Below are positions 27,402 through 35,716 of a DNA stretch of 64,000 nucleotides, in pieces. The position numbers and the translations under genes are program-made. The stretch comes from Roseateles sp. (GTDB lineage Bacteria; Pseudomonadota; Gammaproteobacteria; Burkholderiales; Burkholderiaceae_C). Location: the NCBI RefSeq assembly GCF_019237615.1, contig NZ_JAFAGT010000040.1, forward strand, positions 1 to 64,000, in the 5' to 3' direction. Position 1 is the stretch's first letter. The number at the start of each line of letters is the position of its first letter. The notes beneath the pieces were generated by a model. The model was not told the origin of the DNA and did no database searches. It saw only the letters and a program-made list of their open reading frames with translations.

Positions 27402-28157
27402 TCATTCGTCCCCGGGCTCGGGCGTGCGCGCGATGACCCAGGCCTGCACGCTCATCACGCCGGTGTTGAGCAGCAGGCCGGCCAGTTCGAACAGTGTGGC
27501 GCCGCTGGTCATCACGTCGTCCAGCAGCGCGACGCTGCTGCCGCGCAGGCGGGCCGCGTGCAGCGGCTCGACGGCGAAGACGCCGCGCACATTGGCCGCG
27601 CGCGCCTCCAGTTGGAGTTCGGCCTGGCGACGGTTGTGGCGCACGCGCTGCAGCAGCTCGGGCTTGCAGCGCAGGCCGCGCCGCCGCGCCAGCGCGCGGG
27701 CCAGTTCGTGCGACTGGTTGTAGCCGCGCTCGCGCAGGCGATCGGCCGACACCGGTACGGGCAGCAGCCAGTCCGGTGCTTCGACCGCGGCCGCGCTCAG
27801 CGCCGTGTTCAGTCGCTCCAGCAGGCTCTCGCGCAGGTCCAGCGCCTGGTGGTACTCGTACTGCTGCAGCAGGCCATCCCAGGGAAAGCGGTAGTCCAGC
27901 GCGGCGATGGTGCGGTCCAGCGGCGGCGCCTCGCGCAGGCAGCGCCCGCATTGCGGTCGCGGCCGGCCGAGGAGCTCCAGCGGCAGGCGGGCCGCGCAGG
28001 TCCAGCAGCGCGGCTGCGGGCGGGCGTAGAGGGCCAGGCAGCCCTCGCAAATGGTCTGGCGGCTCCAGGTCCGGCAGACGGTGCATTGGCCGGCGCAGCG
28101 CAGCAGCACCTTCCCGATCGGTGCGGGCTTGCAGGCGGGCAAGGGACGCTCGGGCAT
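27402..28157 (-). CDS. ComF family protein (phosphoribosyltransferase-like)
   Basis: A 251-residue protein. The N-terminal part has a zinc-ribbon-like cysteine set (CTVCRTW, CEGCLALY, CWTCAARL, CGRCLREA). A type I phosphoribosyltransferase domain follows, with LLPVPVSADRLRERGYNQSH and the PRPP-loop VALLDDVMTSGATLFELAG. ComF (GntX in E. coli) supports DNA uptake or use of DNA as nutrient. The start at 28157 was preferred because an upstream ATG at 28196 would overlap the divergent methyltransferase gene. Confidence 0.9.
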   Translation of the reverse strand: MPERPLPACKPAPIGKVLLRCAGQCTVCRTWSRQTICEGCLALYARPQPRCWTCAARLPLELLGRPRPQCGRCLREAPPLDRTIAALDYRFPWDGLLQQYEYHQALDLRESLLERLNTALSAAAVEAPDWLLPVPVSADRLRERGYNQSHELARALARRRGLRCKPELLQRVRHNRRQAELQLEARAANVRGVFAVEPLHAARLRGSSVALLDDVMTSGATLFELAGLLLNTGVMSVQAWVIARTPEPGDE

Positions 28158-28163
28158 CGCCTC

Positions 28164-28171
28164 AATATACT
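28164..28171. promoter_or_regulatory. AT-rich divergent -10 region
   Basis: The 23-base gap between the comF-like and methyltransferase genes contains AATATACT. This gives TATACT for rightward transcription and TATATT for leftward transcription. If used, the rightward transcript would be almost leaderless. No clear -35 boxes are seen. Confidence 0.35.
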
Positions 28172-28180
28172 GAGCGGCCC

Positions 28181-29104
28181 ATGAACGAGCCGGCATCGAC
28201 CCCTACTTCAAACAAGGGGCCGCGGCCCCAGGACCTGGACGCGGCCGCGCTGCTCCACCACGCGCGGCGCCTGGCCGGAGCCCAGCAGTCGCCTTGGCTG
28301 CATGCCGAGGTGGCGGGCCGCATGGCCGAGCGCCTGGGCTACATCAAGCTCCAGCCGGCCCGCGTGCTCGACGCCTCGCCCACGTTGGGCGCCAGCGCGG
28401 AACTGTTGCGGCTGGCCTATCCGAGCGCCCAGCTGCTGTGGCACGAGGCGGACGCCGTGCTGGCCACGCGTGCCGCCCAGGCGCGCGCGCTGAACTGGTG
28501 GCGCAAGCTGCGTGGTGAGTCCCTGGGGCAGGTCGAGGCGCTGCCAGCCCGGCCCGAGGTGGACCTGCTCTGGTCCAACATGGCCCTGCATGCCTGTGCC
28601 GACCTGCCCGCGCTGCTGGGCGCCTGGCAGGCCAGCATCGCGGTGGGTGGCTTCGTCATGTTCTCCTGCCTGGGGCCGGACAGCTTCGTCGAGCTGCGCG
28701 CGCTTTACGCCCGCAACGGCTGGGGCCGGCCGGCGCCGGACTGGTGGGACATGCACGACATCGGTGATCTGGTGCTGAAGGCCGGCTTCGCCGACCCCGT
28801 CATGGACCAGCAGAGGCTTCGCCTGACCTGGGCCAGCCCCGAGAGCCTGCTGGCGGACTTGCGTGCGCTGGGCGGCAATCTGGCGCCGACGCGCTTCGCC
28901 GGCCTGCGCGGGCGCGCCTGGCGCGAGCGGCTGCTGGTGGAGCTGGATACGCTGCGCGACGCCGAAGGGCGGCTGGCGCTGACGTTGGAGCTGGTGTTCG
29001 GCCATGCCTTCAAGGCCGCGCCGCGGCTGACCGTCGCGGCCGAGACGCATGTGTCCGTCGACGCCATGCGCGCCTCGCTGCGCAAGGGGCGCGAATCGGG
29101 CTGA
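28181..29104 (+). CDS. class I SAM-dependent methyltransferase, BioC-like
   Basis: A 307-residue protein with a divergent class I methyltransferase fold. The motif I region reads RVLDASPTLGASAELLRLAY, with the usual GxGxG weakened. LLWSNMALHACADLPALLGA and MFSCLGPDSFVELRALY correspond to the post-motif strands. LAPTRFAGLRGRAWRERLL near the C-terminus is typical of BioC-related proteins. Homologues lie between comF and coxB in other Burkholderiales. Substrate not determined; malonyl-ACP methylation is a guess by similarity. Confidence 0.75.
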   Translation: MNEPASTPTSNKGPRPQDLDAAALLHHARRLAGAQQSPWLHAEVAGRMAERLGYIKLQPARVLDASPTLGASAELLRLAYPSAQLLWHEADAVLATRAAQARALNWWRKLRGESLGQVEALPARPEVDLLWSNMALHACADLPALLGAWQASIAVGGFVMFSCLGPDSFVELRALYARNGWGRPAPDWWDMHDIGDLVLKAGFADPVMDQQRLRLTWASPESLLADLRALGGNLAPTRFAGLRGRAWRERLLVELDTLRDAEGRLALTLELVFGHAFKAAPRLTVAAETHVSVDAMRASLRKGRESG

Positions 29105-29216
29105 AGGTGGGTGATTCCCCGGGGCTGGCGCGCCCCTGAGGCGGGATGGGCCTGGGCTAAACTCTTGCGCCGCATCAAGGACTGGCACAAACCCGGTCCA
29201 CTCCACGGAACTTGCG

Positions 29217-29247
29217 TTGCAAATCAGGTCGTATGACCGGATTGCAA
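29217..29247. repeat. imperfect inverted repeat in coxB leader
   Basis: TTGCAAATCAGGTC and GACCGGATTGCAA face each other around GTAT. The inner GGTC/GACC pairs perfectly and the outer arms pair with one mismatch and one bulge. It lies 32 bases before the coxB start, within the 174-base gap 29105-29278, and could be an operator or an mRNA hairpin. No other gene is seen in that gap. Confidence 0.5.
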
Positions 29248-29278
29248 GCCCCGCTTTTCAAAGAACCAAGTGACAACC

Positions 29279-30463
29279 ATGACGATGATGAACGCACGAG
29301 TGCAGAGCGCCTCACGCGCTTGGGGCCGTTGGGCCGCGGCGGCGACGGCCCTGGCGGCGGGCCCGGCCCTCGCGGTGAACGACCTCAAGGGCGGCCCGGG
29401 CGTCAATCAGATCAATCTGCACGAGCCGGTGACCAACATCGCCCGTGACCAGATGTGGTTGCACAACTTCATGCTGATCGTCTGCCTCGTCATCTTCGTG
29501 GCGGTGTTCGGCGTGATGTTCTATTCCATCTTCAAGCACCGCAAGTCCAAGGGCGCGGTGTCCGCCAACTTCCACGAGAGTGTGGCCGTCGAGATCGCCT
29601 GGACCGTGGTGCCCTTCCTCATCGTCATCGGCATGGCGCTGCCGGCCACCAAGGTGGTCGTCGCGATGAAGGACACGACCAACGCCGACGTGACCATCAA
29701 GGCTACCGGCTACCAGTGGAAGTGGGGTTACGACTACCTGAAGGGCGAGGGCGAGGGCATCAGCTTCCTGGCCACGCTGGACACCGAGCAGCGCGAGCAG
29801 TCCAACTCCGGCAATCCCGCGCCGGTCGACGACTACCTGCTCAAGGTCGACAACCCGCTGATCGTGCCGGTGGACAAGAAGGTCCGCATCATCACGACGG
29901 CCAACGACGTCATCCACGCATGGATGGTGCCGGCCTTCGGCGTCAAGCAGGACGCCATCCCCGGCTTCGTGCGCGACACCTGGTTCAAGGCCGAGAAGGT
30001 GGGCGACTACTACGGCCAGTGCGCCGAGTTGTGCGGCAAGGAGCATGCCTACATGCCCATCCACGTGAAGGTCGTGTCCGCCGAGGACTACACCAAGTGG
30101 GTCGAGGGCAAGCAGAAGGAAATGGCCGCCAAGGCCGACGACCCGAGCAAGGTCTGGGAGCAGGCGGCCCTGATCGCCCGCGGCGAGAAGGTCTATGCCG
30201 CCAACTGCGCGGTCTGCCACAAGCCCGACGGCACCGGTGCCGGCCCGATCAAGCCGCTGGACAAGTCGCCCGTCGTGCTGGCCGAGAACCACCTGGAGCA
30301 GATCCAGGTCGTGCTGAACGGCCGCATGGACAAGGGCATGCCCGCCTGGAAGCAGCTGAGCGACACCGACATCGCCGCGCTGATCACGTACACGAAGAAC
30401 AGCTGGTCCAACAAGACGGGTCAGACGGTGCAGCCGGCCGAAGTGGTCGCCGCGCGCAAGTAA
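29279..30463 (+). CDS. coxB: cytochrome c oxidase subunit II, with fused cytochrome c domain
   Basis: A 394-residue membrane subunit that takes electrons from cytochrome c. A signal-like N-terminus is followed by two membrane helices (about 60-85 and 100-125). The periplasmic cupredoxin domain carries the CuA ligands in [17 protein letters not shown]-terminal class I cytochrome c domain has the heme motif [14 protein letters not shown] and a likely Met ligand in [13 protein letters not shown]. This is the caa3-like form of subunit II. Start taken at the first ATG (29279); a GTG at 29270 and an ATG at 29285 are alternatives. Confidence 0.96.
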   Translation: MTMMNARVQSASRAWGRWAAAATALAAGPALAVNDLKGGPGVNQINLHEPVTNIARDQMWLHNFMLIVCLVIFVAVFGVMFYSIFKHRKSKGAVSANFHESVAVEIAWTVVPFLIVIGMALPATKVVVAMKDTTNADVTIKATGYQWKWGYDYLKGEGEGISFLATLDTEQREQSNSGNPAPVDDYLLKVDNPLIVPVDKKVRIITTANDVIHAWMVPAFGVKQDAIPGFVRDTWFKAEKVGDYYGQCAELCGKEHAYMPIHVKVVSAEDYTKWVEGKQKEMAAKADDPSKVWEQAALIARGEKVYAANCAVCHKPDGTGAGPIKPLDKSPVVLAENHLEQIQVVLNGRMDKGMPAWKQLSDTDIAALITYTKNSWSNKTGQTVQPAEVVAARK

Positions 30464-30491
30464 GCCCGAACGCCGAATCAGAGGAAATCAC

Positions 30492-32138
30492 ATGAGTGCA
30501 GTGCTCCCCCCCCACGGCGTTCACGGTGGCCACGCTGGCGACCACGCCCACGACGATCACCACGACCATCACGCCCCCACCGGCTGGCGCCGCTGGGTCT
30601 TCGCGACCAACCACAAGGACATCGGCACGCTGTACCTGCTGTTCAGCTTCACGATGCTGATGATCGGCGGCATCCTGGCGCTGTGCATCCGCGCCGAGCT
30701 GTTCAAGCCGGGCCTGCAGTTCTTTAATCCTGAGCTGTTCAACCAGTTCACGACCATGCACGGCCTGATCATGGTGTTCGGCGCCATCATGCCGGCCTTC
30801 GTGGGCTTCGCGAACTGGATGATCCCGCTGCAGATCGGCGCCAGCGACATGGCGTTCGCGCGGATGAACAACTTCAGCTTCTGGCTGCTGATCCCGGCGG
30901 CCATCATGCTGGTCGCTAGCTTCTTCATGCCCGGCGGCGCCCCCGCCGCGGGCTGGACGCTCTACGCGCCGCTGACGCTGCAGATGGGCCCCTCCATGGA
31001 CGCCGGCATCTTCGCGATGCACATCATGGGTGCCTCGTCCATCATGGGCTCCATCAACATCATCGTGACCATCCTCAACATGCGCGCCCCCGGCATGACG
31101 CTGATGAAGATGCCGATGTTCGCCTGGACCTGGCTGATCACGGCCTACCTGCTGATCGCGGTGATGCCCGTGCTGGCCGGCGCCATCACGATGACGCTGA
31201 CGGACCGCCACTTCGGCACCGCCTTCTTCAACCCCGCGGGCGGCGGCGACCCGGTCATGTACCAGCACATCTTCTGGTTCTTCGGCCACCCCGAGGTCTA
31301 CATCATGATCTTGCCGGCCTTCGGCATCGTCAGCCAGATCGTGCCGGCCTTCGCCCGCAAGCGCCTGTTCGGCTATGCGTCCATGGTGTACGCCACGGCG
31401 TCCATCGCGATCCTGTCCTTCATCGTCTGGGCCCACCACATGTTCGCCACCGGCATGCCGGTGACGGGTCAGCTGTTCTTCATGTACGCGACCATGCTGA
31501 TCGCCGTGCCCACGGGCGTGAAGATCTTCAACTGGCTTGCGACGATGTGGCGCGGCTCGATGACCTTCGAGACGCCCATGCTGTGGGCGGTCGGCTTCAT
31601 CTTCGTGTTCACGATGGGCGGCTTCACCGGCCTGATCTGCGCGATGGCCCCCATCGACATCCAGATCCAGGACACCTACTACGTCGTGGCGCACTTCCAC
31701 TACGTGCTGGTGGCCGGCTCGCTGTACGCCCTCTTCGCCGGCGTGTACTACTGGGGGCCGAAGTGGACCGGCGTGATGTATTCGGAGACCCGCGGCAAGA
31801 TCCACTTCTGGGGCTCGCTGATCTTCTTCAACGTCACCTTCTTCCCGATGCACTTCCTCGGTCTGGCCGGCATGCCGCGCCGCTATGCCGACTACCCGAT
31901 GCAGTTCACCGACTTCAACCAGATCGCCACCATCGGCGCCTTTGGTTTCGGCCTGATGCAGGTGTACTTCTTCCTCTTCGTCGTTGTCCCCATGATGCGC
32001 GGCAAGGGCGAGAAGGCCGTACAGAAGCCCTGGGAAGCCGCCGAGGGCCTGGAGTGGGAAGTGCCGTCGCCGGCGCCCTTCCACACCTTCGAGGAGCCGC
32101 CCAAGCTGGACGCCTCGGCCACCCGCATCGTCGGCTGA
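30492..32138 (+). CDS. coxA: cytochrome c oxidase subunit I
   Basis: A 548-residue catalytic subunit with twelve membrane helices, holding heme a, heme a3 and CuB. The low-spin heme ligand lies in [20 protein letters not shown]. The CuB and cross-linked tyrosine site is in [18 protein letters not shown], and the HHMFATGMP and [12 protein letters not shown] histidine motifs follow. The first 30 residues are unusually rich in His and Asp ([17 protein letters not shown]), possibly a metal-binding tail. A run of eight C lies in codons 5-8. It follows coxB by 28 bases. Confidence 0.97.
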   Translation: MSAVLPPHGVHGGHAGDHAHDDHHDHHAPTGWRRWVFATNHKDIGTLYLLFSFTMLMIGGILALCIRAELFKPGLQFFNPELFNQFTTMHGLIMVFGAIMPAFVGFANWMIPLQIGASDMAFARMNNFSFWLLIPAAIMLVASFFMPGGAPAAGWTLYAPLTLQMGPSMDAGIFAMHIMGASSIMGSINIIVTILNMRAPGMTLMKMPMFAWTWLITAYLLIAVMPVLAGAITMTLTDRHFGTAFFNPAGGGDPVMYQHIFWFFGHPEVYIMILPAFGIVSQIVPAFARKRLFGYASMVYATASIAILSFIVWAHHMFATGMPVTGQLFFMYATMLIAVPTGVKIFNWLATMWRGSMTFETPMLWAVGFIFVFTMGGFTGLICAMAPIDIQIQDTYYVVAHFHYVLVAGSLYALFAGVYYWGPKWTGVMYSETRGKIHFWGSLIFFNVTFFPMHFLGLAGMPRRYADYPMQFTDFNQIATIGAFGFGLMQVYFFLFVVVPMMRGKGEKAVQKPWEAAEGLEWEVPSPAPFHTFEEPPKLDASATRIVG

Positions 32139-32148
32139 GGGATATCGC

Positions 32149-32259
32149 ATGACGCCCGAGCAACGCAAGGCCAACCGGCGGCTGGGTTTGATCCTGCTGT
32201 CGGTGGCGCTGGTCTTCGGCCTCGGCTTCATCGCCAAGATGACGCTGTTCGCGCACTGA
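32149..32259 (+). CDS. small cytochrome oxidase assembly peptide
   Basis: A 36-residue peptide: a basic N-terminus MTPEQRKANRRL, one membrane helix LGLILLSVALVFGLGFIA, and KMTLFAH at the end. It lies 10 bases after coxA and one base before ctaG, so it is certainly in the operon. Similar small membrane peptides are found at the same place in other Burkholderiales cox clusters and are annotated as small assembly proteins. The exact role is unknown. Confidence 0.85.
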   Translation: MTPEQRKANRRLGLILLSVALVFGLGFIAKMTLFAH

Positions 32260-32260
32260 C

Positions 32261-32869
32261 ATGCGCCTGCTCGACGCCCTGCGCCGCGACAACCGCCAGC
32301 TGCTCACCAAGCTGGCGCTCATCGTTGCGCTGATGTTCGGCTTCGGCTACGCGCTGGTGCCGCTCTACAAGGCGATCTGCGAGGCGCTGGGCATCAACGT
32401 GCTTTCGCTGTCCGAGCGGCAGACGCTGCTGGCCGACAAGGGCATCGCCAACGGCAACGGCCAGATCGACTACAGCCGCGAGATCACGGTCGAGTTCGAC
32501 ACCAATGCGCGCGGCCCCTGGGACTTCAAGCCGGCGGTGCGCCACATGACGGTGCACCCGGGCGAGCTGGGCCAGGTCATGTACGAGTTCCGCAACAAGC
32601 AAGGCCGCACCATGGCCGCGCAGGCCATTCCCAGCTATGCGCCGATGCAGGCCAGCGCGCATTTCAACAAGCTGGAGTGCTTCTGCTTCAACGAGTACAC
32701 GCTGAAGCCGGGCGAGAGCAAGCAGTGGCCGGTCGTGTTCGTCATCGACCCCAAGCTGCCCAAGGACGTGAAGACCATCACCCTGTCCTACACCTTCTTC
32801 GAGGTGGCGGGCAAGGGCGGGGTCAAGCTAGGCGAGGCGCCCAAGGGCGGCGCGGGAGCCGCGCTGTGA
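32261..32869 (+). CDS. ctaG: cytochrome c oxidase assembly protein CtaG/Cox11
   Basis: A 202-residue protein with one N-terminal membrane helix and a periplasmic immunoglobulin-like domain. It delivers copper to the CuB site of subunit I. The copper-binding motif is in KLECFCFNEYTLKPGESK. REITVEFDTNARGPWDFKP and ITLSYTFFEV are family blocks. Its TGA overlaps the GTG start of the next gene. Confidence 0.95.
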   Translation: MRLLDALRRDNRQLLTKLALIVALMFGFGYALVPLYKAICEALGINVLSLSERQTLLADKGIANGNGQIDYSREITVEFDTNARGPWDFKPAVRHMTVHPGELGQVMYEFRNKQGRTMAAQAIPSYAPMQASAHFNKLECFCFNEYTLKPGESKQWPVVFVIDPKLPKDVKTITLSYTFFEVAGKGGVKLGEAPKGGAGAAL

Positions 32870-33108
32870 GCGAGCCCGGCAAGGATCTGAAGGAGGCAGT
32901 GGGCCGCAAGGCGTCGCTGCTGCAGACGGTCTCGGCCGTGGCCTGGGGCTTCTTCGGCGTGCGCCGGGGCAAGGATCACGCGAACGACGTGGCCAAGCTC
33001 AACCCGGTGCACCTGATCATCGCGGGCGTGCTGGGCGCGGCCCTGTTTGTATTGGTGCTGGTGCTGCTGGTCCGTTGGGTCATCAGCAGCGGCGTGGCCG
33101 GCGCCTGA
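32866..33108 (+). CDS. DUF2970 membrane protein
   Basis: An 80-residue protein starting at GTG in a GTGA overlap with ctaG. It has the pattern of DUF2970: TVSAVAWGFFGVRRGKDHAN, then KLNPVHLIIAGVLGAALF and a hydrophobic C-terminal helix. Homologues occur at this point of the cox cluster in many betaproteobacteria. A role in oxidase assembly or stability is inferred from position only. Confidence 0.88.
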   Translation: MSEPGKDLKEAVGRKASLLQTVSAVAWGFFGVRRGKDHANDVAKLNPVHLIIAGVLGAALFVLVLVLLVRWVISSGVAGA

Positions 33109-33157
33109 GCGCCGGTCGCGACAAGGTTCAGAACGAGAGTAGAACTAGGAGAACGAC

Positions 33158-34042
33158 ATGTCGGCAGCGACAACCCCGGGCAAGGCCCCGTACTACTACG
33201 TCCCGGCGCCCTCGCGGCATCCGGTGATGGCCGCCATTGGCCTGTTCTTCGTCATCCTCGGTGCCGGCCAATGGGTCAACGGCCATGGCTGGGGCATGTA
33301 CTCGCTGTTCGGCGGCCTGGCCCTGTGGGCCTTCGTGCTGCAGCAATGGTTCCGCGACGCCATCGGCGAGAGCGAGGGCGGCCTCTACAGCGACCGCATC
33401 GATGTCTCCTTCCGCTGGAGCATGGGCTGGTTCATCTTCTCGGAGGTGATGTTCTTCGCCGCCTTCTTCGGTGCGCTGTACTGGGCCCGGGTGTTCTCGG
33501 TGCCCTCGCTGGGCAGCCTGGAGAACTCGCTGCTGTGGCCGGACTTCAAGGCCATCTGGCCCAGCACCGCGCCGGGCTTCACCGCCGCGCCGGGCGGTAC
33601 CGTCGAGGCCTTCAGCACCATGGGCCCCTGGCCCATCCCGACCATCAACACCGCGTTGCTGCTGACCTCGGGCGTCACGCTGACCATCGCCCACCACGCG
33701 CTGATCGCCGGCCACCGCGCCAAGACCATCGCCTGGATGTGGGTCACCGTGCTGCTGGGCGTGACCTTCCTGGGCTTCCAGGCCTATGAATACCACCACG
33801 CCTATGCCGAGCTCAACCTCAAGCTCAGCTCCGGCATCTTCGGCTCGACTTTCTTCCTGCTGACCGGTTTCCACGGCTTCCACGTCTGCGTGGGCGCGCT
33901 GATGCTGCTGTTCATCACCATCCGCCTGATGAAGGGCCACTTCACGCCCGAGCGCCACTTCGGCTTCGAGGGCGCGGCCTGGTACTGGCACTTCGTCGAC
34001 GTCGTCTGGCTGGGCCTGTACGTCGTCGTCTACTGGATGTGA
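33158..34042 (+). CDS. ctaE: cytochrome c oxidase subunit III
   Basis: A 294-residue membrane protein with seven predicted helices. Family blocks include RWSMGWFIFSEVMFFAAFFG, TLTIAHHALIAGHR-like segments, GVTFLGFQAYEYHHAYAELN, FFLLTGFHGFHVCVGALML and the C-terminal WYWHFVDVVWLGLYVVVYW. It binds lipids and stabilises the core oxidase. A strong terminator follows 24 bases after the stop. Confidence 0.96.
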   Translation: MSAATTPGKAPYYYVPAPSRHPVMAAIGLFFVILGAGQWVNGHGWGMYSLFGGLALWAFVLQQWFRDAIGESEGGLYSDRIDVSFRWSMGWFIFSEVMFFAAFFGALYWARVFSVPSLGSLENSLLWPDFKAIWPSTAPGFTAAPGGTVEAFSTMGPWPIPTINTALLLTSGVTLTIAHHALIAGHRAKTIAWMWVTVLLGVTFLGFQAYEYHHAYAELNLKLSSGIFGSTFFLLTGFHGFHVCVGALMLLFITIRLMKGHFTPERHFGFEGAAWYWHFVDVVWLGLYVVVYWM

Positions 34043-34066
34043 CGCGGGCCACCCCGCAGGACACAA

Positions 34067-34092
34067 GCGCCGCAGTCGCGGCGCTTTTTTTT
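34067..34092 (+). terminator. rho-independent terminator after ctaE
   Basis: GCGCCGC and GCGGCGC pair over seven bases with loop AGTC and are followed by eight T. It closes the structural-subunit half of the cox cluster before the inverted DUF2909 gene. Confidence 0.92.
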
Positions 34093-34100
34093 GAGTCCAA

Positions 34101-34322
34101 TCAGGACCGCAGCGGCAGCCCCGTCGGCTGTATCCAGCCCAGCTTCCAGCTCAGCAGGATGATGAGGAACAGCGCCACCGAGAGCGCCACTCGCACAGCT
34201 AGCGCGCGCGCCATGTTGGGGCTGCGCCGACCGTCGCTGCGGCCCTTGCGCAGCATGAAGACGCCGGCCGCCGCCAGTGCGCCGAGGATGCCGATGAAGG
34301 CGATCAGGAACACGAATTTCAT
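34101..34322 (-). CDS. twin-transmembrane DUF2909 protein
   Basis: A 73-residue protein with two membrane helices (VFLIAFIGILGALAAAGVFML and ALSVALFLIILLSWKLGW) joined by a basic loop KGRSDGRRS. This fits DUF2909. It is on the strand opposite to the cox genes, and its start is 30 bases from the divergent SURF1 gene. Its presence inside the cox cluster is a recurring arrangement in Burkholderiales; function unknown. Confidence 0.87.
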   Translation of the reverse strand: MKFVFLIAFIGILGALAAAGVFMLRKGRSDGRRSPNMARALAVRVALSVALFLIILLSWKLGWIQPTGLPLRS

Positions 34323-34352
34323 GGCGATGGATTATCCGCGCGGGGTGCCGGC

Positions 34353-35060
34353 GTGAACGCCAGGCGCTGGCTGCTGCTGGGCGCCATGCTGCTGGGCGCG
34401 GCGCTGACCGCGCGCCTGGGTGTCTGGCAGCTCGACCGCGCGCAGCAGAAGCTGGCCCTGCAGGCCGCCATCGACGCCGAGGCCGCCCGGCCGCCGCTGA
34501 CCAACGCCGAGCTGGGCGGCGAACAGCAACTGCACCGCCGCGTCGCGCTGCGCGGTCGCTGGGCCGCCGAGCGCACCGTCTGGCTGGACAACCGGCCCAT
34601 GGACGGCCGCGCCGGCTTCTACGTCGTCACGCCGCTGCGCCTCGCGGGCCGCGACGAGGCCATCCTGGTGCAGCGCGGCTGGGTGCCGCGCGACCCGTCC
34701 GACCGCAGCCGCCTGCCGTCGCTGGCCACGCCGGCCGGCGAGGTCGAGGTCGGCGGCCGCCTGGCCGCCTCGCCGTCGCGGCTTTACGAGCTGGGCGAGG
34801 GCGCGTCGGGTGCGATCCGGCAAAATCTCGATGCTGCGGCCCTGGCCGCCGAGTCAGGGCTCAAGCTGCTTCCACTGACCGTCGTGCAGACCGCCGGCAC
34901 CGACGACGACGGCCTGCTGCGCCACTGGCCGGCGCCGGACCTTGGCCTGCACAAACACTATGGCTACGCCTTCCAATGGTTCGCGCTCTGCGCGCTGATC
35001 CTTTTCCTCTATGTCTGGTTCCAACACCTCCGTCCCTGGCTCCGCCGCCGGCAGTCCTGA
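34353..35060 (+). CDS. SURF1 family oxidase assembly protein
   Basis: A 235-residue protein with a membrane helix at each end. SURF1 helps to insert heme a into subunit I. Family blocks: LGVWQLDRAQQKLALQAAID, FYVVTPLRLAGRDEAILVQR with GWVPRD, and the C-terminal HKHYGYAFQWFALCALILFL. The start is GTG at 34353. The last 50 bases overlap the next gene in another frame. Confidence 0.93.
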   Translation: MNARRWLLLGAMLLGAALTARLGVWQLDRAQQKLALQAAIDAEAARPPLTNAELGGEQQLHRRVALRGRWAAERTVWLDNRPMDGRAGFYVVTPLRLAGRDEAILVQRGWVPRDPSDRSRLPSLATPAGEVEVGGRLAASPSRLYELGEGASGAIRQNLDAAALAAESGLKLLPLTVVQTAGTDDDGLLRHWPAPDLGLHKHYGYAFQWFALCALILFLYVWFQHLRPWLRRRQS

Positions 35061-35709
35061 GCCGCTGAGCTTCGCGGTGCATAGCCTGCCCGACCCGCGC
35101 GTGCCCCCCCAGCAGCGCTCCGGGCGCTGGAAGATGCTGCTGGTGCTGGCCGTCTGCGCGGCGCCGGTCGTCGCGTCCTACTTCACCTTCTACGTCGTCA
35201 GGCCCAGCGGCTCGGCCTATGGCGAGCTGATCGCGCCCACCGTCGACCTGCCTGCCGACCTGCCGCTGGCCGACCTGCAGGGGCGTGCGGTGCCGGCCGA
35301 CTCGCTGCGCGGCCAGTGGCTGCTGGCCGTCGTCCAGCCCGCGGCCTGCGGCGCGGCCTGCGAGCGCCAGCTCTATGTGCAGCGTCAGCTGCGCGAGATG
35401 CTCGGCAAGGAGCGCACGCGCGTCGACAAGGTCTGGCTCATCCCGGACGAGGGCATGCCTCGCCCCGAGGTGCTGGCCGCCGTCGGCCAGAAGGGCGTGG
35501 AGGTCACCGTGCTGCGTGTACCGCAGCAGCGCCTGGCCGCCTGGCTGAAGCCCGCGCCCGGCAAGGCCCTGAGCGACCACTTCTACGTCGTCGATCCCAT
35601 GGGGCGCTGGATGCTGCGCGCCCCGGCCGAACCCGACCCCAAGAAGTTCAAGGCCGACCTCGACAAGCTGCTCAAGGCCAGCGCCGGCTGGGACAGCCCG
35701 GGTCGTTGA
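35011..35709 (+). CDS. SCO-like membrane protein with CxxxC motif
   Basis: A 232-residue protein with one N-terminal membrane helix (LLVLAVCAAPVVASYFTFYV) and a periplasmic thioredoxin-like domain. QWLLAVVQPAACGAACERQL carries C-x-x-x-C at the position where SCO proteins bind copper. HFYVVDPMGRWMLRAP resembles the SCO region around its histidine ligand, and a histidine (SDHFY) is present. It overlaps SURF1 by 50 bases and sits just before ctaA, so a role in copper or thiol chemistry of oxidase assembly is likely. It is not a canonical SCO, which is encoded separately at 37710. Confidence 0.8.
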   Translation: MSGSNTSVPGSAAGSPEPLSFAVHSLPDPRVPPQQRSGRWKMLLVLAVCAAPVVASYFTFYVVRPSGSAYGELIAPTVDLPADLPLADLQGRAVPADSLRGQWLLAVVQPAACGAACERQLYVQRQLREMLGKERTRVDKVWLIPDEGMPRPEVLAAVGQKGVEVTVLRVPQQRLAAWLKPAPGKALSDHFYVVDPMGRWMLRAPAEPDPKKFKADLDKLLKASAGWDSPGR

Positions 35710-35716
35710 GCTCGCG

